Below the pieces are notes generated by a model that did no database searches, had not been told where the DNA came from, and was given only the letters and a program-made list of their open reading frames with translations. From positions 1-5,698 of the forward strand of contig JAJZKL010000095.1 of assembly GCA_021804185.1 (NCBI GenBank): a stretch of 5,698 nt of DNA, given 5' to 3'. Position numbers and translations under genes: made by a program. This document shows, in pieces, positions 1 through 4,953 of this stretch (position 1 is its first letter; each line of letters starts with the position of its first letter). This DNA is from Thermoplasmata archaeon (GTDB lineage Archaea > Thermoplasmatota > Thermoplasmata > Thermoplasmatales > Thermoplasmataceae).

Positions 1-127
1 TCAGCCCTTTACGGGCAATAGGACTTCTTATAGAAGGGATTTGTTTCTGATTCGTTTTAAGATATTCGATTACAATTGGTAAAGGATGGGTGTGGGGTCA
101 CTTAATTATTTAAGCGGATATAACCCA
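1..127. other. Left edge of the window, no gene recognised
   Basis: No convincing gene is seen. A plus-strand frame is open from base 2 to a TAA at 80-82, and a minus-strand frame is open over about 2-97 but has no ATG, GTG or TTG. Neither gives a recognisable protein. A weak hairpin, CTTCT-TAT-AGAAG (24-36), is followed by T-rich sequence and could be the tail of an upstream gene ending outside or at the window edge, for example at the TAG at 19-21. CTTAA-TTAT-TTAAG (101-114) is another small AT-rich inverted repeat with no assigned role. Confidence 0.4.
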
Positions 128-151
128 TACATGTTTACACACACTTGTAGA

Positions 152-163
152 TTACTATAGTAA
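152..163 (+). promoter_or_regulatory. Candidate operator palindrome of the toxin-antitoxin operon
   Basis: TTACTATAGTAA is a perfect 12-bp palindrome. The symmetry extends to 16 of 18 bases if the flanking AG/CT (149-150, 165-166) is included with one mismatched pair. It ends at the upstream edge of the likely TATA element and 31 bases before the preferred antitoxin start. Just upstream is a weaker inverted repeat, TACATGT-N8-ACTTGTA (128-149, 6 of 7 pairs). RelB-type antitoxins usually bind such palindromes in their own promoter, alone or with toxin. The role here is inferred from position. A 12-bp palindrome can also occur by chance in AT-rich DNA. Confidence 0.45.
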
Positions 164-164
164 G

Positions 165-173
165 CTTTAACTA
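165..173 (+). promoter_or_regulatory. Probable TATA box of the toxin-antitoxin operon
   Basis: CTTTAACTA is centred about 26 bases upstream of the ATG at 195. That is the spacing expected if transcription starts at or next to that ATG, giving a leaderless mRNA. The match to TTTATATA is partial. The palindrome at 152-163 contains TATA but is badly placed for any of the three candidate ATGs. Confidence 0.4.
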
Positions 174-194
174 ATTATGATTAATTACATGAAC

Positions 195-425
195 ATGGAG
201 ACAACCATTCAGATAAAAAAGGATCTTAAAGATAGACTAAACACTCTAAGATTATACCCGAATGAGTCCTACGACTCTGTGATAAGGAGGCTATCTGAAC
301 TTGCAGAAGACGAGGAACCTCTTTCCAAAGAAACTATTCAAAGGATAGAAATGTCTCTGAAGGATATCAAGGAAGGGAAAGTTTACTCTACAGACGAAGT
401 GAAAAAGAGGCTAAAGATTGCCTGA
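195..425 (+). CDS. RelB/VapB-like antitoxin of a type II toxin-antitoxin pair
   Basis: Small acidic protein of 76 residues from the ATG at 195. The N-terminal part (about residues 2-35) has the strand-helix-helix pattern of ribbon-helix-helix type archaeal antitoxins: a short TIQI strand, then a charged helix containing KDLKDRLNTL, then a helix with SYDSVIRRL. It would bind operator DNA as a dimer. The C-terminal part, KEGKVYSTDEVKKRL, matches the toxin-wrapping tail typical of RelB-like antitoxins next to archaeal RelE toxins. Two in-frame ATGs lie upstream, at 177 and 189. I prefer 195 because the protein then begins METTIQI, as relatives commonly do, and because a TATA-like element lies about 26 bases before it. 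The toxin gene overlaps its end by 8 bases. Family assignment is by pattern recognition; the exact subfamily cannot be told by eye. Confidence 0.8.
   Translation: METTIQIKKDLKDRLNTLRLYPNESYDSVIRRLSELAEDEEPLSKETIQRIEMSLKDIKEGKVYSTDEVKKRLKIA
407..410 (+). promoter_or_regulatory. Ribosome binding site that fixes the TTG start of the toxin
   Basis: GAGG lies inside the end of the antitoxin gene, 7 bases before TTG at 418. It is complementary to the anti-Shine-Dalgarno core CCUC. An in-frame TAA at 412-414 prevents any earlier start, and the next in-frame ATG (508) would remove the first 30 residues. TTG at 418 is therefore the only sensible start. Confidence 0.6.
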
Positions 426-678
426 TTACGATGTCAAGTGGACTGAATCATCAGTCAGGGCCTTGGAGGAATTGGACAAAGCTGACTCAGTTAGAATCCT
501 GGAGAAAATGGAGGCTGTCAGCAAGGCTCCATTTCATTATGTAAAGCGACTGAAAGGGGTTCCGCTTTACAGTTTAAGAATCGGAAAATACAGGGTGATC
601 ATGAGCATAGAAAGAGAACGTCTTGTGATCCTAGTAGTTGATATCGGGAACAGAAAGAATATTTATGACGATTTATGA
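418..678 (+). CDS. RelE/ParE-fold toxin, probable mRNA interferase
   Basis: Protein of 86 residues, the usual length of RelE-type toxins, starting at TTG. Two N-terminal helices (about 10-36) are followed by a beta-rich half. YVKRLKG (41-47), LYSLRIGKYRVIMSI (50-64) and a C-terminal strand ending IGNRKNIYDDL (76-86) are the standard RelE landmarks. Basic residues K43, R44, R54, R59 and R79 are positioned like the arginines and lysines that hold mRNA in RelE, so ribosome-dependent mRNA cleavage is the likely activity. Some family members act on other targets, so this remains an inference. The gene overlaps the antitoxin by 8 bases, which suggests translational coupling that keeps toxin output below antitoxin output. 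The reading frame is intact. Its stop is 17 bases from the end of the convergent acetyltransferase gene. Confidence 0.82.
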   Translation: MPDYDVKWTESSVRALEELDKADSVRILEKMEAVSKAPFHYVKRLKGVPLYSLRIGKYRVIMSIERERLVILVVDIGNRKNIYDDL

Positions 679-695
679 GGTCAGGGCTTAAGCAT

Positions 696-1193
696 TCAGA
701 CAGGTTTTGACATCCTGGCCCATGTTTTATAAAACTCTTCTGGTAGTCCCAAGACCTTTACAAATCCGCTTTTCTCGTAAAATGCAATAGCCTGTTTGTT
801 AATCCGTGGCGTATCTACGACAACGGCTTTCAAATGATCCTTTGGAATCCCGCTCAACAAAAAGCTACCGATACCTCTTCTTCTGTAATGATAATCGACC
901 ACAATTTCTTCGATATAGAATTCCCCTGGTGAACAGCCATGTTCAGAAAGAACTTCACTTTTGCTGCTTCCAGCCATCCATCCCGCGATTTCTGAATTGA
1001 TCTGAGCGACCAAGCACAGGTATATGTCCTCGTTCAAATAATCCTTGACAATACCTCTTTCGATGATCAATTGTGAATTCTTAGAGGAAGATTTGTTAAC
1101 CCTCAGATACAGACTCAGTGATTTTTCCAGCATAACGAACATACTTTCAATGTCTGCTTCTACAGGCTTCCTCAACAAAAGACTTGAGTCCAT
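696..1193 (-). CDS. GNAT-family N-acetyltransferase
   Basis: Protein of 165 residues covering one whole GNAT domain. It would transfer an acetyl group from acetyl-CoA to an amine; the acceptor cannot be deduced. The N-terminal LRKPVEADIESMF (7-19) is the usual strand 1 and helix 1. The core motif A is IEEIVVDYHYRRRGIGSFLL (94-113), with the R-x-x-G-x-G pyrophosphate loop at R104-G107-G109. Motif B is INKQAIAFYEKSGFVKV (131-147), with the tyrosine (Y139) often used as the general acid. ATG at 1193 is well placed just before the first strand. Going upstream on the same strand, CTTTAATC (about 1218-1225) could be its TATA element, but the match is weak. The upstream neighbour on this strand is tRNA-Cys, separated by its terminator and about 80 bases. 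RimI-like ribosomal or protein acetylation is possible but unproven. Confidence 0.85.
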   Translation of the reverse strand: MDSSLLLRKPVEADIESMFVMLEKSLSLYLRVNKSSSKNSQLIIERGIVKDYLNEDIYLCLVAQINSEIAGWMAGSSKSEVLSEHGCSPGEFYIEEIVVDYHYRRRGIGSFLLSGIPKDHLKAVVVDTPRINKQAIAFYEKSGFVKVLGLPEEFYKTWARMSKPV

Positions 1194-1268
1194 TATTCTC
1201 TATATGTTGTCTTAGCAGATTAAAGAATTACTCCATAAATTTCTCGTGAGATCCTGCGGAATCAAGTG

Positions 1269-1273
1269 AAAAA
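1269..1273 (-). terminator. T-run terminator of tRNA-Cys
   Basis: On the minus strand the tRNA is followed by TTTTT, whose first T is the discriminator base at 1273, and then CAC. Short oligo-T runs directly after the mature 3' end are a normal termination signal for archaeal tRNA genes. Confidence 0.55.
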
Positions 1274-1344
1274 GGATAGGTAGGGATTCGAACCCTAATA
1301 GATGGGATCTGCAGTCCCACGCATAACCGCTCTGCCACCTATCC
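1273..1344 (-). tRNA. tRNA-Cys (anticodon GCA)
   Basis: The full cloverleaf can be drawn on the minus strand. The acceptor stem is GGATAGG (1344-1338) with CCTATCC (1280-1274). The D arm starts GCA (1335-1333) and closes with TGC (1323-1321). The anticodon stem TGGGA/TCCCA (1319-1315, 1307-1303) encloses the loop CTGCAGA, with anticodon GCA at 1312-1310. A five-base variable region follows, then T stem TAGGG/CCCTA around TTCGAAT. The discriminator at 1273 is U, the identity element for cysteine tRNAs. CCA is not encoded and must be added by the CCA-adding enzyme. The gene is 72 bases and has no intron. It diverges from the DUF309 gene, and the GNAT gene lies downstream on the same strand. Confidence 0.96.
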
Positions 1345-1370
1345 AAGTATCCCTGTTATCATTTTCTGCA

Positions 1371-1380
1371 CTTTAAATTT
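1371..1380 (-). promoter_or_regulatory. TATA element of tRNA-Cys
   Basis: Read on the minus strand the sequence is AAATTTAAAG, centred about 31 bases upstream of the mature 5' end at 1344. With archaeal TATA-to-start spacing of about 26, transcription would start near 1349-1350, leaving a leader of about five bases for RNase P to remove. An A-rich tract lies about six bases further upstream on this strand (opposite the T7 run at 1387-1393). Confidence 0.5.
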
Positions 1381-1452
1381 TGCAGGTTTTTTTGGCTTGG
1401 GAGAAATTTAGCAACTCTATTATTTCATGTTATTATTGGTCAGAAAGCCAAA

Positions 1453-1998
1453 ATGAAGTGCGATGTTCAATGCTCGAGGTATCTATGCTTTGTTGACTCC
1501 GTAGATGATATTAAACTGCAATCCCTGAAATCAAAAGGCCTATTTAATCTAATAATAAGGAAACATTCTGAGTCCATTGAACTCGACTTCAGATACCAAG
1601 GAGATTTGGGAAACTCAGGAATCTTATCTTTAATTGGAAAATGTGATTTACTAAAGGTTGAGGACGACTTTTCTTCTCTTTCTTCCTCTGAAATTCTATT
1701 CAAAACTAATGAACTGATCAAAGAAGAAAGGTACTGGGAATGTCACAATTATCTCGAAGAACTCTGGAAAAGATATTCTGGGCACAAGAAGCGGATGATT
1801 CACGACTTAATCGGCTTAATAGTCTCTCAGATCAAATGGCAAATGGATCAGTGGGAAGTGGGTAAGAGGGTGTACGAACGTTCCTACAAAGCTTTAAAGA
1901 TGCACACACTACCCGCATTATCCCTGCAACTTCCATCGGAATTCAGATATCCTCTCAAAATTTCCTTGGATGTTATTTCCTCATCCCTTGAAAATTGA
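1453..1998 (+). CDS. DUF309-family protein with a cysteine-containing N-terminal extension
   Basis: Protein of 181 residues. The C-terminal half (about 80-148) carries the DUF309 pattern: a helix with LIKEERYWECHNYLEELWKR (88-107), matching the family motif E-x-H-E-x-L-E-x-x-W with E96, H98, E102, E103 and W105, then a second helix pair with HDLIGLIVSQIKW (117-129) and VYERSYKAL. DUF309 is an all-helical domain of unknown biochemical function, widespread in bacteria and archaea. The first 80 residues are not recognised. They contain C3, C7 and C12 (spacing C-x3-C-x4-C) and C64, and C97 sits inside the DUF309 motif where alanine is usual. The ATG at 1453 has no obvious Shine-Dalgarno. AT-rich sequence at 1416-1437 may hold the promoter, but no single TATA element stands out. 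It diverges from tRNA-Cys and is codirectional with asnS, which has its own promoter. Confidence 0.75.
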   Translation: MKCDVQCSRYLCFVDSVDDIKLQSLKSKGLFNLIIRKHSESIELDFRYQGDLGNSGILSLIGKCDLLKVEDDFSSLSSSEILFKTNELIKEERYWECHNYLEELWKRYSGHKKRMIHDLIGLIVSQIKWQMDQWEVGKRVYERSYKALKMHTLPALSLQLPSEFRYPLKISLDVISSSLEN

Positions 1999-2044
1999 TT
2001 ATCTTAGCAGTTTCCAGTACACAGAATGCTATCCATCATGTAAG

Positions 2045-2056
2045 GTTATTATAATT
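2045..2056 (+). promoter_or_regulatory. TATA box of asnS
   Basis: GTTATTATAATT is a good AT-rich archaeal TATA element centred near 2050. Initiation about 26 bases downstream would fall at 2076, exactly on the second in-frame ATG of asnS. This suggests a leaderless message. Confidence 0.6.
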
Positions 2057-2075
2057 AGGAGCTATGAATCATAGA

Positions 2076-3368
2076 ATGAGCCATATCAGTGAGATCAGCA
2101 CCGATTCCTTGGATGGAAAGGAAGTATCAGTCCGCGGATGGGTATACAGAATCCGTAGCAGTGGCAAGCTTACTTTTATTGTCCTCAGAGATTCAACCGG
2201 AATAATTCAGATGCTTTCAAGCACCAGGTCTTTGAGTGAGGAACAGCACAAGGAACTTTCTGCACTTACCATAGAAAGCAGTCTCGAGGCAACAGGCATC
2301 CTTCATAAGGACCAGAGGGCAGCAACGGGTTATGAGATCGAGATCAAGAATTTCAAAGTGTACCAGAGAAACGACAACTTTCCCGTTTCCAAGGATCTCG
2401 GGGAAGAATTCATGCTGGATAACAGGCACCTCTGGTTGAGGAGCAGGGAATTCACTGCAATGATGAAAATCCGTTCAACAGTATTCAACGCATTTGCTGA
2501 TTTCTACAACAAGAATGGATATTATCAGGTCCAGCCTCCTATCATGGTCTCCACTGCAACTGAAGGTGGCTCAACACTATTCAAGGTTCCATTCTTTGGG
2601 GAAGAGGTCTCTCTCTCCCAGAGTTCTCAATTCTACCTCGAGACCTTCATTTTCAGCCTGGAAAAGGTATATACAATATCCCCAAGTTTCAGAGCTGAAA
2701 AATCAAGGACTTTCAGGCACCTCACGGAATACTGGCATGCAGAGGCCGAAGTGGCCTGGATACACAATGAGGAAATGATGGAAATCGAGGAGAAAATGAT
2801 TGAATACATCGTGGAACAAGTTGTGGAGCATCACGAGGAAGAGCTCAAAATTCTTGGAAGGGACATCGAACTATTGAAGAAGATTAAAGCGCCATTCCCA
2901 AGGATAAGGTATTCTAAGCTCATGGAGATGGCAAAGAAAGAATGGGGACTTGACCTCAAATATGGTGATGACCTGGGCGCCGATGAGGAAAGGGCAATAA
3001 CAGTTCACTTCGATAAACCGGTGTTTGTAACTCATTTCCCCACCGAGCTGAAGACGTTCTACCATCTTCCGGATCCAGAAAATCCCTCAGAAATCCTATG
3101 CCATGATCTACTGGCGCCTGAAGGATACGGTGAGATCATTGGTGGAGGCGAAAGGATCTGGGACCTTGCTCAGCTGGAGAAGAGAATGGAAGAATACAAC
3201 TTACCTAAGGATGACTACTACTGGTATCTTGACCTGAGGAAGTATGGAAGCGTTCCGCACAGCGGTTTTGGTCTCGGCCTTGACAGGTTGTGCATGTGGA
3301 TCATGAAGCTTTCAAACATAAAAGAAGCCATCCCATATCCAAGGACTGTCAGAAGAACCAGACCGTGA
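2076..3368 (+). CDS. asnS: Asparaginyl-tRNA synthetase (AsnRS)
   Basis: Class IIb aminoacyl-tRNA synthetase that joins asparagine to tRNA-Asn using ATP in the cytoplasm. It is 430 residues from ATG 2076, or 434 from ATG 2064; the numbers below use the longer form. The N-terminal OB-fold anticodon-binding domain (about 18-105) opens with [11 protein letters not shown] and contains [12 protein letters not shown]. The catalytic core has motif 1 around [10 protein letters not shown] (151-160), [10 protein letters not shown] (167-176), motif 2 [16 protein letters not shown] (209-224) and motif 3 [13 protein letters not shown] (401-413). The TEGGSTLF segment, the [15 protein letters not shown] version of motif 2 and [12 protein letters not shown] separate it from aspartyl-tRNA synthetase. 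The complete OB domain rules out the truncated AsnA paralogue. I prefer 2076 because of the TATA spacing. The AGGAG at 2057-2061 is only 2 bases from 2064, too close to work well. Its presence means Asn-tRNA is charged directly rather than only by transamidation. Confidence 0.93.
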   Translation: MSHISEISTDSLDGKEVSVRGWVYRIRSSGKLTFIVLRDSTGIIQMLSSTRSLSEEQHKELSALTIESSLEATGILHKDQRAATGYEIEIKNFKVYQRNDNFPVSKDLGEEFMLDNRHLWLRSREFTAMMKIRSTVFNAFADFYNKNGYYQVQPPIMVSTATEGGSTLFKVPFFGEEVSLSQSSQFYLETFIFSLEKVYTISPSFRAEKSRTFRHLTEYWHAEAEVAWIHNEEMMEIEEKMIEYIVEQVVEHHEEELKILGRDIELLKKIKAPFPRIRYSKLMEMAKKEWGLDLKYGDDLGADEERAITVHFDKPVFVTHFPTELKTFYHLPDPENPSEILCHDLLAPEGYGEIIGGGERIWDLAQLEKRMEEYNLPKDDYYWYLDLRKYGSVPHSGFGLGLDRLCMWIMKLSNIKEAIPYPRTVRRTRP

Positions 3369-3400
3369 TTGGCTAAAATAGAAGCCAATTTTAATAATTT
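3368..3400 (+). terminator. Hairpin with T-rich tail at the end of asnS
   Basis: ATTGGCT (3368-3374) and AGCCAAT (3383-3389) form a perfect 7-bp stem with an 8-base A-rich loop, followed by TTTAATAATTT. The stem starts on the last base of the asnS TGA codon. It looks like an intrinsic terminator of asnS. The tail is T-rich rather than a pure T run, and hairpins are not required for archaeal termination, so the role is inferred. It overlaps the first possible codons of the next open reading frame. Confidence 0.45.
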
Positions 3401-3875
3401 ATATAAACGAGAAAGCATTTATTGGGGGTTGAACCGGTCTTTTCTCCTTATCGGCCTGGCTTTCCTTATTCTTGGAATTATAGCATTGGTGCTTAACAGG
3501 CTGATCAGTGGTGTCATTGCCCTGGTTATTGGATTTGCATTTACCGCTTACACATTGTTCATACCCAGTGAGAAGCAGATATCGAAAACGGTACAGAAAG
3601 GAATGGCTTCGGCGCTTATTGATCTCGCGCAGAAGAAAATCAACAACGGTAGCCTTCATGCAGACATTGGAAAATTCAGGGAGATTATTGGCAGGATGGA
3701 ACCTATCCTTCCAAAAATTTCTGCAATGCCGGAAATAGGTTACGACAGCCTTTACATTCATTTCTCAAAGGAGACTGAAGCAGAGGACATGATTGCAAGG
3801 CTCAAAGAAATGGAGCTCAATGTAAATGTTGTGCAGAACAAGACAGACTGGGCAGTGAAGATAGAGATATCATGA
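3369..3875 (+). CDS. Uncharacterised protein with two membrane segments
   Basis: I do not recognise a family. The longest frame gives 168 residues from TTG at 3369, which directly abuts the asnS stop. Two hydrophobic helices follow each other closely, about 24-43 (SFLLIGLAFLILGIIALVLN) and 46-65, joined by a very short turn containing R44. A soluble C-terminal domain of about 100 residues follows. It begins with a charged helical stretch (68-112) and ends in an alternating strand-helix-strand pattern (about 125-168: YDSLYIHF, a charged helix, then VNVVQNK and WAVKIEIS). A small membrane anchor with a cytoplasmic domain is the simplest reading, based on R44 in the turn. There is no ATG before residue 79. 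TTG at 3429 (residue 21) is a serious alternative start because a hairpin and a consensus TATA box lie between 3368 and 3405; that form is 148 residues and begins NRSFLLIG after the initiator. It lies between asnS and hemE with no functional link visible. Confidence 0.7.
   Translation: MAKIEANFNNLYKRESIYWGLNRSFLLIGLAFLILGIIALVLNRLISGVIALVIGFAFTAYTLFIPSEKQISKTVQKGMASALIDLAQKKINNGSLHADIGKFREIIGRMEPILPKISAMPEIGYDSLYIHFSKETEAEDMIARLKEMELNVNVVQNKTDWAVKIEIS
3398..3405 (+). promoter_or_regulatory. Consensus TATA box inside the reading frame after asnS
   Basis: TTTATATA matches the archaeal TATA consensus at all eight positions and follows the hairpin at 3368-3389. Its centre is about 27 bases before the in-frame TTG at 3429, the spacing expected for leaderless initiation there. 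If used, it makes the membrane gene a separate transcription unit. Confidence 0.5.
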
Positions 3876-3885
3876 TTTCCATTCA

Positions 3886-3904
3886 AATGTTTGCTGGAAA
3901 CATT
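3886..3904 (+). promoter_or_regulatory. Inverted repeat abutting the hemE promoter
   Basis: AATGTTT and AAACATT form a perfect 7-bp inverted repeat around the 5-base spacer GCTGG. It ends exactly where the hemE TATA element begins, in the BRE position, so a bound protein would compete with TFB/TBP. A second, overlapping repeat TTTCCA (3876-3881) with TGGAAA (3895-3900) lies in the same interval. It could instead be the terminator hairpin of the upstream gene, whose stop is at 3873-3875, but no T run follows. Confidence 0.45.
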
Positions 3905-3913
3905 CTTAATTTA
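3905..3913 (+). promoter_or_regulatory. Probable TATA box of the hemE-hemH operon
   Basis: CTTAATTTA is centred about 22 bases before the hemE ATG at 3931 and is the only AT-rich element in the right place. The message would have no or almost no leader, and no Shine-Dalgarno precedes the ATG, in agreement. Confidence 0.5.
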
Positions 3914-3930
3914 CCCGCAGATTATGCATC

Positions 3931-4953
3931 ATGAACAACTTCCTGGCTGCATTGAACGGTGAGCCGCATGATTTTACCCCGATCTGGTTCATGAGGCAGG
4001 CAGGGCGCTACCTGAAGGGTTACAGGGAGTTAAGAACCAAACACAGCATCAAAGAAATATGCAAGGACCCGGACCTCACAGTAAAGGTTACTTCAGAGCC
4101 TATTGGATTGCTTGGCGTAGACGCGGGCATTATTTTCTCAGATATCACAATTCCACTGGAGGCAATGGGGTTTCGTCTCGATTTCATTGAAAACGTCGGT
4201 CCAGTGATTTCAAATCCATTAAATACAAATAAAGAACTTGCAGGGATTTCAGATTTTTCCGTCTCAGAAATGCAATATGGTACTTTTGAGGCAATCAAGA
4301 AATTTAAGGAGGAATTCCCGGAGGTGCCAATTATAGGTTTCTCTGGCGGCCCTCTGACCATAGCCTCCTATCTCACGCTGGGGCGTCCTGACAGAGACCT
4401 GTCTGCAACCAGAACCCTCCTTTACCGTGATGACAAGGCTATGATGAAGCTCATGCAAATGATAAGGGAAATGGTCATTTCAAATTGCAGGCAGCAAGTA
4501 AAATCCGGGGCAGATGCCATTCAAATTTTTGACAGCTGGGCGGGTTTTCTGCCACCTTCTTTCTTTCCCTGGTACAGGGAAAAGTTCCTCAATGAGATAA
4601 CGGCAGAACTAACCGGGCTAACGAAGACTATTTATTTCAGCACGCAGACCGGTGGAGTGCTTGAGGAGTTGTCCATGGCAGGATTTGATTATCTCAGCCT
4701 GGACTGGAGAGTCAACCTTCCCCTGGAATCCAACATACTCGATTCAGACATTGGCCTTCAGGGGAACCTTGATCCAGTCATGGCGTCCAGGGCTCCGAAT
4801 TTGGCAATAAGTGAATCACGTATACTATCAGAAAAGATGAGTGGGAAGAGTAATTACATATTCAATCTCGGGCATGGGGTGCTTCCGGATACCAATCCTG
4901 AGACACTAAAGGAAATTGTAAGAACTGTACACCAATCAGGGGGAAACAGATGA
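3931..4953 (+). CDS. hemE: Uroporphyrinogen decarboxylase
   Basis: Cytoplasmic enzyme of heme synthesis that removes the four acetate carboxyls of uroporphyrinogen III to give coproporphyrinogen III, without a cofactor. It is 340 residues, the normal length. The diagnostic N-terminal block PIWFMRQAGRYLKGYRE (17-33) carries the substrate-binding arginines R22 and R26. FSDI (69-72) has the key aspartate D71. SGGPLTIASYL (138-148) has Y147, DSWAG (201-205) has S202, and NLGHGVLPDTNPE (312-324) has H315. These correspond to Arg37, Asp86, Tyr164, Ser219 and His339 of the human enzyme, so all the invariant active-site residues are present. The ATG at 3931 gives the usual short N-terminus (FLAALNGE). 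A TATA element lies directly upstream. The gene overlaps hemH by 4 bases. Confidence 0.96.
   Translation: MNNFLAALNGEPHDFTPIWFMRQAGRYLKGYRELRTKHSIKEICKDPDLTVKVTSEPIGLLGVDAGIIFSDITIPLEAMGFRLDFIENVGPVISNPLNTNKELAGISDFSVSEMQYGTFEAIKKFKEEFPEVPIIGFSGGPLTIASYLTLGRPDRDLSATRTLLYRDDKAMMKLMQMIREMVISNCRQQVKSGADAIQIFDSWAGFLPPSFFPWYREKFLNEITAELTGLTKTIYFSTQTGGVLEELSMAGFDYLSLDWRVNLPLESNILDSDIGLQGNLDPVMASRAPNLAISESRILSEKMSGKSNYIFNLGHGVLPDTNPETLKEIVRTVHQSGGNR

Noticed and set aside
2..97. Minus-strand frame open across the window's left edge, with a plausible-looking peptide
   Set aside because: It has no ATG, GTG or TTG in the window before a stop, and it resembles nothing I can name. It could be a gene remnant, but this cannot be supported.
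686..693. GCTTAAGC palindrome between the convergent toxin and GNAT genes
   Set aside because: It is only 8 bp, has no loop and no T run, and is not near any promoter. It is expected by chance.
1200..1205. TATAT motif near the GNAT start
   Set aside because: It lies only about 10 bases upstream of the start codon, too close to serve as a TATA box for that gene.
84..1344. Possible integrated element at the 3' end of tRNA-Cys carrying the toxin-antitoxin and GNAT genes
   Set aside because: I looked for a second copy of the tRNA 3' end to the left and found only a poor resemblance around 84-99. There is no integrase and no direct repeat.
1387..1393. T7 run on the plus strand
   Set aside because: No plus-strand gene ends nearby; the neighbours to the left (GNAT, tRNA-Cys) are on the minus strand. 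It is more likely part of the A/T-rich tRNA-Cys upstream region than a terminator.
3399..3761. 120-codon open frame on the minus strand opposite the membrane gene
   Set aside because: It is antisense to a frame with better protein character (two clean hydrophobic helices), and its translation, rich in Cys, His and Arg, shows no recognisable domain.
4020..4361. 113-codon open frame on the minus strand inside hemE
   Set aside because: It is fully covered by hemE, whose active-site residues are all intact. It is a shadow frame.
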